A stretch of 64,000 nt of DNA from Acinetobacter sp. S54 (GTDB lineage Bacteria; Pseudomonadota; Gammaproteobacteria; Pseudomonadales; Moraxellaceae). The translations under genes were made by a program, and so were the position numbers. The notes beneath the pieces were generated by a model. The model was not told the DNA's origin, made no database searches, and saw nothing but the letters and a program-made list of their open reading frames with translations. Positions 47,868-57,400 of this stretch are shown one piece after another; position 1 is the first letter of the stretch; every line of letters starts with the position of its first letter. The DNA lies in contig NZ_JACVUI010000002.1 of assembly GCF_016624945.1 (NCBI RefSeq), positions 248,001 through 312,000 on the forward strand, read 5' to 3'.

Positions 47868-49806
47868 TCTAGCATCTACCAGTAAGGAGCAAGGTAATTC
47901 AACTGGTTCTGAAAAGGCCAATGTTTACCCGCCATCTCACTTTCCAGATGAAGCAACACTTTCACGACTTGCCTCTGAATTTTTTGCCGCATTGCCCAGC
48001 TCAGGTAGTAATCATTCTTCTGGCTTGAATTTGGATTTACCTAATGTTGGTGCTCCCCCACATCCACCACAACCTGCTGAGCCATTGGCAGCTTTAAGTG
48101 GGCGTGCGCCAAATATTGCTTATGAAAAAAGTTTAAATCCAGAGTATCCTGAGCATATCCCAAATTATCCAGACTCTCCTGAACGCCGTGCGATAGCATC
48201 TTCACCTGTAATCGGTGGTGCAAACTTACCTAAGCCTCCGATTGAGCCAAATTTTCCAGCGGCTATTCATAGTGCTCCCAATATTCCTTTGGTTGAACCG
48301 TCTAGCACCTCAACCAGTGAAGCTTCCCCCTTTTATTTTTTAAATGATTTTGTAGCGCCGCAAACATCTAATTCTGTATTTGAGGCTGCCCATTTTGCAA
48401 CAGCACAATCATTTCAACTTCCGCAAGGTGATGCACTAGCAAATCTATTGTCTGATGAGCAGAAAGCAAAGCCGCAAAGTCAGTCATCTTCTGGTTTTTA
48501 CTTTTTGGATATTCCATCAAACAATCAGGCTTATGGGAATTATCAACCGTCACAGCCTCAATTTCTTACGAGTGCGGCACAACCTTTCGATGTGCATGCT
48601 ATACGTCGTGATTTTCCAATTTTGCAAGAAAGAGTGAATGGCCGTCCTCTCGTTTGGTTTGACAATGCGGCTACGACACAAAAGCCTCAAAGTGTGATTG
48701 ATCGGATTGCCTATTTTTATCAACATGAAAACTCAAATATTCACCGTGCAGCACATGAATTGGCCGCACGGGCAACAGATGCATATGAGCATGCACGTAA
48801 TGTAGTTGCTCGATTTATTGGAGCAAAATCACCGAAAGAAATTATTTTTGTTCGTGGTACGACTGAAGGAATTAATCTGATTGCGAAAACATGGGGGGAG
48901 CAAAATATTGGCGAAGGCGATGAAATTATTGTGTCTCATCTGGAACATCACGCCAATATTGTCCCATGGTTTCAACTTAGCAAAAAAAATGGTGTAAAAT
49001 TACGCGTGATTCCTGTCGATGATACAGGACAGATTATTTTAGCAGAATTGCCCAAACTGATTAACGAACGCACTAAACTAATTTCAATTACTCAAGTTTC
49101 TAATGCCCTAGGTACAGTAACACCTATTCCTGAAGTGATTCAGATCGCCCATTCCAAAGGGGTTCGTGTCTTAGTGGATGGCGCACAATCTGTTTCACAT
49201 ATGCCAACCGACGTACAGGCCATTGATGCTGACTTCTTCGTATTTTCTGGACATAAGGTGTTTGGACCTACAGGAATTGGTGCTGTTTACGCCAAACCTG
49301 ACATTCTAGAAACCATGCCTGTATGGGAAGGTGGCGGCAATATGATTCAGGATGTAACATTTGAACAAATCATTTATCAGCCTGCACCGAATAAGTTTGA
49401 AGCAGGTACAGGAAATATTGCGGATGCGGTGGGTTTAGGTGCTGCATTGGAATATGTAGAACGTTTAGGTATTCATAACGTTGCTCGTTATGAACATGAC
49501 TTACTTGAATATGGGCAACAGGCGCTGAGTAGTGTTAAGGGAGTGCGCCCCATTGGTACTGCTAAAAATAAAGCCAGTGTAATGTCTTTTGTACTTGAAG
49601 GATATTCTACTGAACAGGTCGGTAAAGCCTTAAATCAACACGGGATTGCCGTGCGTTCAGGCCATCATTGTGCCCAGCCTATTTTGCGCCGTTTTGGTGT
49701 TGAACAAACTGTCCGTCCTTCCCTGGCATTTTACAATACCACTGAGGAAATTGATTTACTGGTATCCGTATTGCATCAATTAAGTAGAGTTAAACATGTT
49801 CATTAA
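47842..49806 (+). CDS. Encapsulin-targeted cysteine desulfurase (SufS-type) with long disordered N-terminus
   Basis: This 654-residue protein has a SufS-like PLP cysteine desulfurase domain from about residue 249, with the PLP lysine in [11 protein letters not shown] and the catalytic cysteine C610 in SGHHCAQP. The first 245 or so residues are low-complexity and rich in Pro, Ser, Ala and Asn. They carry short conserved-looking blocks: [20 protein letters not shown] (29-48), LSGRAPN (near 85-91) and two FYFL motifs (164-169 and 219-223). This is the cargo-loading layout of family 2A encapsulin desulfurases. The ATG at 47842 follows GGAGGTGG and overlaps the encapsulin end by 26 bases, so translation is coupled. 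Confidence 0.93.
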   Translation: MTTQLITNNLASTSKEQGNSTGSEKANVYPPSHFPDEATLSRLASEFFAALPSSGSNHSSGLNLDLPNVGAPPHPPQPAEPLAALSGRAPNIAYEKSLNPEYPEHIPNYPDSPERRAIASSPVIGGANLPKPPIEPNFPAAIHSAPNIPLVEPSSTSTSEASPFYFLNDFVAPQTSNSVFEAAHFATAQSFQLPQGDALANLLSDEQKAKPQSQSSSGFYFLDIPSNNQAYGNYQPSQPQFLTSAAQPFDVHAIRRDFPILQERVNGRPLVWFDNAATTQKPQSVIDRIAYFYQHENSNIHRAAHELAARATDAYEHARNVVARFIGAKSPKEIIFVRGTTEGINLIAKTWGEQNIGEGDEIIVSHLEHHANIVPWFQLSKKNGVKLRVIPVDDTGQIILAELPKLINERTKLISITQVSNALGTVTPIPEVIQIAHSKGVRVLVDGAQSVSHMPTDVQAIDADFFVFSGHKVFGPTGIGAVYAKPDILETMPVWEGGGNMIQDVTFEQIIYQPAPNKFEAGTGNIADAVGLGAALEYVERLGIHNVARYEHDLLEYGQQALSSVKGVRPIGTAKNKASVMSFVLEGYSTEQVGKALNQHGIAVRSGHHCAQPILRRFGVEQTVRPSLAFYNTTEEIDLLVSVLHQLSRVKHVH

Positions 49807-49859
49807 AACATTTCATTCGCGACTATAGCGAGAAATAAATTCATCATGTTTTATTGATC

Positions 49860-49892
49860 ACTGGGTTAAAATCTTAACCCAGTTTTCTTTTC
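49860..49892 (+). terminator. Terminator of the encapsulin operon
   Basis: ACTGGGTTAA and TTAACCCAGT form a perfect 10-bp stem with a 4-nt loop, followed by TTTTCTTTTC. Confidence 0.9.
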
Positions 49893-49991
49893 AATCCACT
49901 AAAATAGATTGGACTCATCACTTCTAAAACTACCTTATATTTTTATGGATAAAGTGGCGGGAAATGTCATACTTTTCATACCACTCTAAAA

Positions 49992-51176
49992 TTAGAAATT
50001 ATATATAAACACCATATTGAATAATTTGTTCCATTGGTCATCATCGCCTTTAGCAAGTGAATCCACATTTCCACCAATAAAAATATCATTTTTACTCATG
50101 ACGTATTCTGTATAAACTGAAATATTTTTATGATTCCAAGCTACGCCCAAGATATTGCGTTGTGAATTTTTAAAACCATCTTCATCTTTCTTCAATCCAC
50201 TCAAAACAATATAAGGCGTGACATTAAGATCACCTTTGACATTGTTAAAAACATAGTTCATATCAACTGAATAAAAGGTTCCTTTATTGGCAATATTGTA
50301 TTCGCTATCAAACGAACCAAAAGTCGAATAAGTAGAAATTGAATCTTTATTGTCTATTTTCATCTGACCTGCAGTCAGAGTTATCCCCATGTTTTGGTAA
50401 TGAATAGTATTAAATAAAGACCAAATTTTACGAGTACCCTCTTGATCATTTCGTTGATTATCGAGCTTTGAATACCAATAACTTCCGCCAATCTTTACGT
50501 TAAGATCATCATTTTTTGAAAAATTGAGATCTTGGCTTATACGCGTAACAAACATGTCTTTTTCTTTAAGGCTAGTCATCATTGCATTATCTGTTTTTAT
50601 GGTATTAGCAGAATAACGGGCAGTATCATTGTTTGATGTCCCTGTATAATTACCTCCATCTCTTATAAAATAAGCCAAATCAACTTTGGTCGCAGATGGA
50701 AATTCCGTATGATAATTAAGGCCTAAATTAAGCACATCCTGTAAACCCAATGTATAGTTAAGACCTGCATAAAAACTGCTATCCCAATAACGATCTGGCC
50801 CAAAAGGAACAGGCTGTAAGCCGAAAGTAAGATGATCTGTTTGATTTAAACGATAGCCCGCATATGCAGAGACCAACGTTGAAAAGTCACATAAATCAGA
50901 CCACTGATAACACCGCCATTGTGCACTACCAAATACTTTTGGAGAGTCATATCCCAAATTCAAAATGGCTGCATCAAACTGCACACTATTATCGGGGTCA
51001 ATATCAGCACCATAATCTTTATAGTTATATTTAGCACGCAATGTGCCTGAAATGGTGAATGCACCCGTATCAAGTTTTGGATCACCCACAGTGAACCCTG
51101 CAAAAGTAGGCAATGTCATTCCAAACATGCATACACCTAATGCAATATAATAGTAAACCTTTGTATTCATGAACAA
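49992..51176 (-). CDS. Outer-membrane porin-like beta-barrel protein
   Basis: This protein of about 394 residues has a signal peptide cut near LPTFAGF. Alternating hydrophobic strands run through the mature part and it ends in a C-terminal phenylalanine (FNMVFIYNF), the outer-membrane barrel sorting signal. Two cysteines near WRCYQWSDLC may form a disulfide. It resembles the uncharacterised porins that accompany uptake or catabolic clusters in Acinetobacter. It is next to the Rieske oxygenase operon on the same strand but beyond that operon's terminator. Substrate unknown. Confidence 0.8.
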   Translation of the reverse strand: MFMNTKVYYYIALGVCMFGMTLPTFAGFTVGDPKLDTGAFTISGTLRAKYNYKDYGADIDPDNSVQFDAAILNLGYDSPKVFGSAQWRCYQWSDLCDFSTLVSAYAGYRLNQTDHLTFGLQPVPFGPDRYWDSSFYAGLNYTLGLQDVLNLGLNYHTEFPSATKVDLAYFIRDGGNYTGTSNNDTARYSANTIKTDNAMMTSLKEKDMFVTRISQDLNFSKNDDLNVKIGGSYWYSKLDNQRNDQEGTRKIWSLFNTIHYQNMGITLTAGQMKIDNKDSISTYSTFGSFDSEYNIANKGTFYSVDMNYVFNNVKGDLNVTPYIVLSGLKKDEDGFKNSQRNILGVAWNHKNISVYTEYVMSKNDIFIGGNVDSLAKGDDDQWNKLFNMVFIYNF

Positions 51177-51312
51177 ATCCCTGTTTAATTCAGTATATAG
51201 AACACTTAAATCTTTTTCATATTTCCATTTTCTTGAAAATAAAAGACCCTTTTCAGGTCAATCCTTTCCTGAAGTTAATTTTTAAAATTATGTATTTAGA
51301 TGGAATCTATGA

Positions 51313-51350
51313 AATAAAACATCCTTTTCAATCCGCTTTAAAAAGGATGT
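51313..51350 (-). terminator. Terminator of the oxygenase operon
   Basis: ACATCCTTTT and AAAAGGATGT form a perfect 10-bp stem. On the minus strand the tail is TTTTATTTC. It lies 19 bases after the cupin gene. Confidence 0.85.
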
Positions 51351-51368
51351 CCAACTGGATAGAAATTA

Positions 51369-51734
51369 TTAAGCTAAACCATGTAGCTCTTTCCAGTTCC
51401 CTGGATGCACTACATATCCAAAAGTTGCGTGACCCGCATAAATGAGCTCAGTTCCTTCTGGGATCCAGAGCATTTGTCCTGGATGGACTTCATATTTCTG
51501 TCCATTGGCAGTAAGTTCAAAACAGCCCTCAATCACGAAAATTACTTCGTCATAAAGTAGTTTCCATGTTACTTCTGCCCCCTCCCAACGAGCAAAACCA
51601 ATTCCCATGTTTGGCGAAATATCAGAACTCAACGCTCGAGCTACATAAGCTGTGCCTGTCGGCGTATCCCCGCGTAGATTAAACTCAAGATCTTTATAAT
51701 CAACTAAATGTACTTCTTTCATCGTCCTATCCAT
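51369..51734 (-). CDS. Cupin-domain protein (EutQ-like)
   Basis: This protein of about 121 residues is a single cupin barrel of the ethanolamine-utilisation EutQ-like type (VIFVIEGCFELTANGQ and HPGQMLWIPEGTEL blocks). The metal-binding histidines of classic cupins are only partly present. The ATG at 51734 follows the FAD oxidase stop by one base; a second ATG at 51722 is possible. It is the last gene of the minus-strand operon. Its role in the pathway is not known. Confidence 0.8.
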   Translation of the reverse strand: MDRTMKEVHLVDYKDLEFNLRGDTPTGTAYVARALSSDISPNMGIGFARWEGAEVTWKLLYDEVIFVIEGCFELTANGQKYEVHPGQMLWIPEGTELIYAGHATFGYVVHPGNWKELHGLA

Positions 51735-51735
51735 T

Positions 51736-53055
51736 TTATAACTCACATTTACTTTGCCATTTTGCCAAGGCAATACGGAATTTCACCCCCATGCCTAAAA
51801 ATGGTTCTGGCGGATTCAAACTTGGCATTCCTGTGACATAACGAATATCGTTTAAGGCTTGTGAATCAACACCTACGACAAGATCAGCGAGAAGTGTTCC
51901 TGAAATTGTTCCCCAAGCTGCACCTACACCATTGTCGCAAGCACTGGCATAAACGCCCTCATCCAACTCCCCAAAAAAGTTGGTGAAGTTACGTGAAATC
52001 GCATAGACCCCACCCCAGGTATGAGTAAAGGTGACATCTGCCAAGTCAGGATATCGGTTTAAGAATGCTTTACGATGTTCGTCATGAATTTGTTGACGTG
52101 CATAATCACTTACATTGGAACCATATTTGGGCACATGTTTGTAAGTATTACGGATCAGAATACGGCGGTCTGTAGTCATGCGTAAGGTCGTACCTGCATG
52201 ATGGGCTGGGGTCAGCCCCCAATCCAATTGACCGTTATAGACCTTCATTTCCTGATCTGTCAGTGGGCGTGTCCAACTGGCAAAAGTCATTACAGGCAAT
52301 AACCGATTTTTTAAATAACCAAATTCTTTGGTAAAAATACTGGTTGCCAATAACAATTTAGGGCTAACAATCGAGCCATTGTCGCCATTTAGTACCCACT
52401 TTCCATTTTGTTTTTCTAGACTCCGAATTGGAGACTGTTCTAACAACTCAACATTTTCAGGTAAATGTTCTCCCATTCCCTGCACTAAAGCTGCTGGCTG
52501 CATCAAATAAGAATTTGGTGTAAAAATCGCTCGGCTATAATAATCCGTGCCCAACACTTTTTTCAGTTCAGCTCTTTCCACCCACCGATATTCTTCACCC
52601 AAATCTTTCATCAGATTTTCAAAATGAGCGAGATGGGTTTCCCCTAACTCGCCCACGGCCCCTTGATATTTGCCTGCTGCCGACCATTGACAATCAATCT
52701 GAAATTTATTTACCAAACCTTGTAACTGCGCTATGGCTGAACGGTTCAAACTCAATAACTTTTGCTTTAATGCTGCATCTGGATGTTCCAAAGAAAATTT
52801 ATGGGGTAAATCAATGACAAAACCAGAATTACGCCCAGATGCCCCCTCTGCAACACATTGCGCATCCACAAGAATAATTCGAGCTTCAGGTTTTAGTTCC
52901 GAAAGTCTACGGGCTGCCGCCAAGCCTGCAAAACCAGCACCAATAATTGCATAGTCAGCTTGCTGTTTGCCTATAAGTTTTTTGATTGGCTTGATTCTCG
53001 GTGGCAACACTGCATACCAACCACAACTTTTATCATCATTTGGCAAAGTGATCAT
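51736..53055 (-). CDS. FAD-dependent amine oxidase of the DAO family
   Basis: This protein of about 439 residues has a Rossmann FAD motif near the N-terminus (YAIIGAGFAGLAAARRL) and the DAO fold, including the C-terminal GVYASACDNGVGAAWGT block that resembles PuuB-type gamma-glutamylputrescine oxidase and other secondary-amine oxidases. Such enzymes convert an amine to an imine or aldehyde. The start at 53055 has an AAGGA site; the ATG at 53106 would overlap the upstream gene. Substrate is inferred only as an amine released or modified by the Rieske enzyme. Confidence 0.87.
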   Translation of the reverse strand: MITLPNDDKSCGWYAVLPPRIKPIKKLIGKQQADYAIIGAGFAGLAAARRLSELKPEARIILVDAQCVAEGASGRNSGFVIDLPHKFSLEHPDAALKQKLLSLNRSAIAQLQGLVNKFQIDCQWSAAGKYQGAVGELGETHLAHFENLMKDLGEEYRWVERAELKKVLGTDYYSRAIFTPNSYLMQPAALVQGMGEHLPENVELLEQSPIRSLEKQNGKWVLNGDNGSIVSPKLLLATSIFTKEFGYLKNRLLPVMTFASWTRPLTDQEMKVYNGQLDWGLTPAHHAGTTLRMTTDRRILIRNTYKHVPKYGSNVSDYARQQIHDEHRKAFLNRYPDLADVTFTHTWGGVYAISRNFTNFFGELDEGVYASACDNGVGAAWGTISGTLLADLVVGVDSQALNDIRYVTGMPSLNPPEPFLGMGVKFRIALAKWQSKCEL

Positions 53056-53066
53056 TTTGTTTATCC

Positions 53067-54413
53067 TTAAACTAAAGTTGAATGGGTATTGAGCTTGGCA
53101 AGCCATTGGCTACGATGTTGCTGCAATTGGCGACCAAGCAATGCAAAACCAGTCAATTTGCCTGATGCATCATAGAAACCTGCGGCCCATTCACTATTTT
53201 GGTATTCGACACGCCATTCTCCCTCTCCACTTGCAGGGAGAAGTGAAAGCGGTAATATAGGTGTTTTGACAATGACAGGACTGTCTTGTAATTGCGTAAT
53301 TTTAATTTTGCCAAGTAAATTTTCAGTCAAAGTCGGAATTGCTTGATTAATTGGCGCAATATAAGGTGTCCATTGTCCATCGACTTCAGCACAATCACCT
53401 AATGCAAAAATAGATGGATCACTGGTCCGATGGTCTAGCCCTGTCAAGATTCCGCGTGCGGTTTGCAAACCTGCAGACTGAGCCAAGGTAATATTTGGCC
53501 GTAAGCCCACCGCACTAACAATCAAGTCTGTTTCAAATTGCTGTCCATCTTTCAAACTGACTTGGTAGCGATGATTCACTGCCAAAATTGAATGAATACT
53601 GTTTTGTAACTTCCATTCCACACCTAGCTGACTGAGTGCTTGTTGTAAGGCATTACCTAACTGTTGTGGAATAAGACGTTGCATTGCCCACTGTCCCAAT
53701 CCAACCACAGTCACCTGACGACCATGTGCAGCCAGATCATTGGCAAACTCACAACCAATCAGTCCATCACCCAAAACGGTAATATGCTGTTTTTCCGACA
53801 ATTTATTACGAAAATAACGGTAATCATTTAGATCATTCACACTAACGACAGCTGAAAGATCCCCTTGAATAGGAATTACAACTGGAGTTGCACCTGTTGC
53901 CAAAACCAACCGACCATAGGGATAGTGACCAATTGAAGTCTGGAGAGTTTTGTTGGTACGATCAATTTGATTAACTTTAGTATGCGCATACACTCGGATA
54001 TTTAGATGCTTTTCCCAGTCTAAGGCTGTCTCACGAACCAAACTGTCCCCATCTTTACCCAACGCCAATGCATTTGATAAAGCAGGTTTGCTATAAATTG
54101 CTCCATCATCAGCGGTAAATACAGTAATAGGGACATCCTGAGATTGCTTACGTAATGCCAAAGCCAACTGATAACCCGCGTGTCCACTACCAATAATGAC
54201 GATAGGTTCAACCGAATTTATTATTTGTGGTTCTTCCATCTCAACATCAGTAATGTCCAGCATTTCAAAATCAGCTTTGCCGACCTGACAATCGGGACAT
54301 AACCAATCTTCTGGAACATCTTCCCATTTGGTGCCTGGGGCAATTCCATCATCAGGCCACCCTTTGGCTTCATCATAAATCCAGCCACAGACAATACATA
54401 ACCACTTTCTCAT
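53067..54413 (-). CDS. Rubredoxin fused to an FAD/NAD-dependent rubredoxin reductase
   Basis: The first 55 residues are a rubredoxin with C6, C9, C39 and C42 binding one iron (CIVCG and CPDC). From about residue 68 the protein is a pyridine nucleotide-disulfide oxidoreductase-type flavoprotein ([17 protein letters not shown] and the NAD motif [15 protein letters not shown]), like AlkT rubredoxin reductases. The fusion can move electrons from NAD(P)H to rubredoxin in one chain. In this operon the probable acceptor is the Rieske oxygenase. That is unusual, because those enzymes normally use ferredoxin-type donors. Confidence 0.9.
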   Translation of the reverse strand: MRKWLCIVCGWIYDEAKGWPDDGIAPGTKWEDVPEDWLCPDCQVGKADFEMLDITDVEMEEPQIINSVEPIVIIGSGHAGYQLALALRKQSQDVPITVFTADDGAIYSKPALSNALALGKDGDSLVRETALDWEKHLNIRVYAHTKVNQIDRTNKTLQTSIGHYPYGRLVLATGATPVVIPIQGDLSAVVSVNDLNDYRYFRNKLSEKQHITVLGDGLIGCEFANDLAAHGRQVTVVGLGQWAMQRLIPQQLGNALQQALSQLGVEWKLQNSIHSILAVNHRYQVSLKDGQQFETDLIVSAVGLRPNITLAQSAGLQTARGILTGLDHRTSDPSIFALGDCAEVDGQWTPYIAPINQAIPTLTENLLGKIKITQLQDSPVIVKTPILPLSLLPASGEGEWRVEYQNSEWAAGFYDASGKLTGFALLGRQLQQHRSQWLAKLNTHSTLV

Positions 54414-54439
54414 CGTGTCTATTCCCTTATATCTAAACT

Positions 54440-55870
54440 TTATACGTTATGTTTTAAACGAATCCCGATATTGCGGGTCTGAACATAACTGTAGATGGCT
54501 TCCTGCCCTTTCTCACGACCAAAACCAGATAACCCAACACCACCAAATGGTGTTTCAATACCACCTGCAAACCATTCATTAATAAAAACCTGACCTGCAA
54601 TCAAGCGATTAGCAACACGTAAATTTTGATTAAGATTTTCCCCAAAGACTCCAGCCACCAAACCAAAGTCAGTACCATTAGCAATATCAACTGCTTCATC
54701 TTCATGATCAAAGGGCATAATCACCATGACAGGTCCAAACACTTCCTGCTGAGCAATCGACATTTTTGCGCTTGCTTCAATAATCGTAGGCAGAACAAAA
54801 AAACCTGCTGCATCAGGAGCTGCTCCACCCGTTAGGATATTTGCTCCTTCTTTTCGAGCTTGCTCAATCATTGCCAAGATTTGTTGTTGCTGATCTTTGG
54901 ATACTACGGGCGTTAGTTCTGCATTGTCTTCACCCAGCCCAACACTTAGACTTTCTGCTAATGTCACTACAGCTTTTTTGATTTGATCATAACGACTACG
55001 ATGTATCAGTAAACGAGACATCGCAGAACAAACTTGTCCTGAGTTATAGAAAATACCGAGTTTGACACTATGTAATAATTGTTCTAAATCAACATCAGCA
55101 AAGGCAATCGCGGCAGATTTCCCCCCTAATTCCATTACTGAGGGTGTCGCACGTTCGGCCGCATCTTTCAAAATGCGTTGGCCCGTTGGCACTGAACCTG
55201 TAAATACGATTTGATTGGTATCTTGGTGTTTAACCAAATGAGTACCCACTTCTGAGCCTTTTCCACAAAGCAAATTCATTGCACCTTGAGGAAAACCAGC
55301 TTTTTCCAATGCCTTAAATAACACCACCATGCCAAGGGGTGACACCTCTGGCGATTTTACGACGACAGCATTCCCTGCTGCCAAAGCAGGCGCAAGCGAA
55401 CGAGCACAAATCGAAACTGGAAAATTCCACGGTACAATCTGAACTGAAATCCCCATTGGAATATACGAAGTAAAATCGACATAATCCTTACCGAGAGGCA
55501 CAGATACGCCTTCGATTTTATCTGCCATACCCGCGTAATATTCAAAATAACGCGCCGCCTCATCAAACTCTTCACGTGCTGTTTGCAAATTTTTGCCATT
55601 TTCGCGACAAAGAATTAAAGCGCCTTCATCTGCCATTTCACGTATAGCTGAAGCGGCTTTAAGCATCCATGCAGTACGTTGCGCAGGACGAATATCTGTT
55701 AAAGCTCCGCTATTGACACAACGACGAGCAGCAGTCATCGCGGCATCTGCATCTTCTATGTTCGCTTGTGCAATGGTTGCAAAAACTTTAGCTGTTGCTG
55801 GATTAACTACATCCAATTGGCGAGAAGCATCTCGCCATTGACCATCTACATAATTAAGATAGTGTTGCAT
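54440..55870 (-). CDS. Aldehyde dehydrogenase, succinate-semialdehyde type
   Basis: This 476-residue NAD(P)-dependent aldehyde dehydrogenase has the catalytic glutamate in VMELGGKSA and the catalytic cysteine in [10 protein letters not shown], with the [26 protein letters not shown] region (in parts). It lies one base from the Rieske gene stop and 26 bases before the rubredoxin-reductase gene. Oxidation of an aldehyde released by the oxygenase or amine oxidase is the natural role. Succinic semialdehyde is one candidate. Confidence 0.9.
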   Translation of the reverse strand: MQHYLNYVDGQWRDASRQLDVVNPATAKVFATIAQANIEDADAAMTAARRCVNSGALTDIRPAQRTAWMLKAASAIREMADEGALILCRENGKNLQTAREEFDEAARYFEYYAGMADKIEGVSVPLGKDYVDFTSYIPMGISVQIVPWNFPVSICARSLAPALAAGNAVVVKSPEVSPLGMVVLFKALEKAGFPQGAMNLLCGKGSEVGTHLVKHQDTNQIVFTGSVPTGQRILKDAAERATPSVMELGGKSAAIAFADVDLEQLLHSVKLGIFYNSGQVCSAMSRLLIHRSRYDQIKKAVVTLAESLSVGLGEDNAELTPVVSKDQQQQILAMIEQARKEGANILTGGAAPDAAGFFVLPTIIEASAKMSIAQQEVFGPVMVIMPFDHEDEAVDIANGTDFGLVAGVFGENLNQNLRVANRLIAGQVFINEWFAGGIETPFGGVGLSGFGREKGQEAIYSYVQTRNIGIRLKHNV

Positions 55871-55871
55871 G

Positions 55872-57062
55872 TTATGCCTCCAACGCTGTTTTAGCTTGTG
55901 CGGCTAACCATTTTTGAAAAAAATGTGTCGGTAAATCCATTTCAGGAGAGAACACGCCACCACCAAATCCTGGTGAATGACGACCTTTTTGCATGCTTTC
56001 AACTGCAAAAACGTCTTCAGCAAAAACGACTTTCCATGATTCCAACGTGGCTTTACGACATTCATCATATTCAGCATTTAGAGATTCATCGCCTACATAA
56101 TACAAACGTAGCTTTTCAATGGTTTGTTCAGGCGCAATCGGGTCGATCATCATGGCAAAAGCATGATCTGCCTGAATACCTAACAGTACATTTGGGAACA
56201 CTGCCACATACTCGGCATGACGCAATTGATCTTCTGGCCAGCTTGGAAATTTAGGTAAATGTGTTCCTGCTGTTGCTGATAGGTTGTATTTATAGCTGCC
56301 CTGACCAGCGAACCGATCTTCAAACATAATATTGTAGTGATCTTCAAGCTTTGAATACGTATTTAAAGCAGGGTGCACCCACGGCAAATGATAGGCTTCA
56401 CAATAATTTTCAACCGTCAATTTCCAGTTACTTTTTACAGGAAGCTCAAAATGTGAGCCGACTTTACTACTACGAATCAACGCTAAACCATTTTCCCCAA
56501 GAAAAGGTTTCCAACGTTCCACTAGGGGCGCAATATGCTGGTCAAAGGTTAAAGCATCACCAGAAATATTGACAAACACCATATCCATCCAGATCGCTGA
56601 GCGGAGTGCTTTCAAGCCATGTTTCTCACATTTAAAACGTTCATCTTTGTGCTGACCAATTCCACCCACATGCGGTGTGCCTTTTAAATTGCCATTAAGG
56701 TCATAACTCCAAGAGTGATATGGGCAACGAATCACACCTTCAATTGCACCCTCATCATGAACAAGTTGCATACCACGATGACTACAGACGTTATGAAAAA
56801 CTTGTACCAGTCCATCACGATTTCGCATCATGACCAGTGGCATTCCCATAAAATTTAAAGGTTTTACATAATTATTTTTAGGTAAATCCGAAGCAAAACC
56901 GACACATACCCAAGTTTTACTTAAGATATTGTCACGCTCAAAATTAAAATATGTATCACTGGTATAAGCCAAATTTGGCATACCATTGGATTCATTAATG
57001 GGGTTTAAAACATTGTCGATTTGTTGAACCGAAATCAATTGCGGGTTAACTTGACTATTCAT
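55872..57062 (-). CDS. Rieske-type oxygenase, large subunit (quaternary amine family-like)
   Basis: This protein of about 396 residues has a Rieske 2Fe-2S site (C93, H95, C113, H116, in CSHRG and CPYHSW) and a catalytic domain with the mononuclear iron ligands H225 and H230 in NYCEAYHLPWVH. The residue before the first histidine pair, E222, is a glutamate. In the carnitine oxygenase CntA a glutamate takes the place of the usual bridging aspartate, so this enzyme groups with betaine and carnitine oxygenases by that feature. The start at 57062 has GGAG. First gene of the operon. Substrate not determined. Confidence 0.88.
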   Translation of the reverse strand: MNSQVNPQLISVQQIDNVLNPINESNGMPNLAYTSDTYFNFERDNILSKTWVCVGFASDLPKNNYVKPLNFMGMPLVMMRNRDGLVQVFHNVCSHRGMQLVHDEGAIEGVIRCPYHSWSYDLNGNLKGTPHVGGIGQHKDERFKCEKHGLKALRSAIWMDMVFVNISGDALTFDQHIAPLVERWKPFLGENGLALIRSSKVGSHFELPVKSNWKLTVENYCEAYHLPWVHPALNTYSKLEDHYNIMFEDRFAGQGSYKYNLSATAGTHLPKFPSWPEDQLRHAEYVAVFPNVLLGIQADHAFAMMIDPIAPEQTIEKLRLYYVGDESLNAEYDECRKATLESWKVVFAEDVFAVESMQKGRHSPGFGGGVFSPEMDLPTHFFQKWLAAQAKTALEA

Positions 57063-57199
57063 TTGATAATCTCCATTTATTTTCAATAACGCAGAACTCC
57101 CTGCGTCGGTATTAACTATGAGTTAGCACCCTGTGCTGCTTAATGGAGATTGTGGTAAACGTCTTTAAAACTGACAAACGACTTTTAAGCTAGGTATCT

Positions 57200-57215
57200 A
57201 TGAGTTTTTATCATG
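57200..57215 (-). promoter_or_regulatory. LysR-type box A, oxygenase operon side
   Basis: ATGAGTTTTTATCATG on the plus strand, a 16-base box with T-N11-A symmetry. It lies 138 bp before the oxygenase start. Its exact inverse is at 57270-57285. Confidence 0.7.
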
Positions 57216-57269
57216 GATGCTAGATAGTATTTCTTGAAGTTAGATTCACGCTTATTTTCAAAGTTTGTG

Positions 57270-57285
57270 CATGATAAAAACTCAT
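57270..57285 (+). promoter_or_regulatory. LysR-type box B, transporter side
   Basis: CATGATAAAAACTCAT, the exact reverse complement of box A 54 bp away. It lies 115 bp before the BCCT start, in the same orientation to that gene as box A is to the oxygenase. The rest of the 338-bp intergenic region holds both promoters; I see no other feature there. Confidence 0.7.
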
Positions 57286-57400
57286 TAATGAATGATAATA
57301 AATCAGTTGAGCTTTAGTTGCGCTCATCACTACTCTTTACCATCTGCATATTACAGCAGCGAACAGGCAGTTCGTTTCTGAGCGCATCCAAGGAGGAGTT

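Noticed and set aside
53067..54413. Nitrite reductase-type large subunit
   Set aside because: Only the FAD/NAD domains are shared; the protein lacks the sirohaem domain and has rubredoxin at the N-terminus.
57200..57285. 16-bp inverted repeat as a terminator or transposon end
   Set aside because: The arms are 54 bp apart with no T tract, and a third copy occurs near the LysR gene, which fits an operator better.
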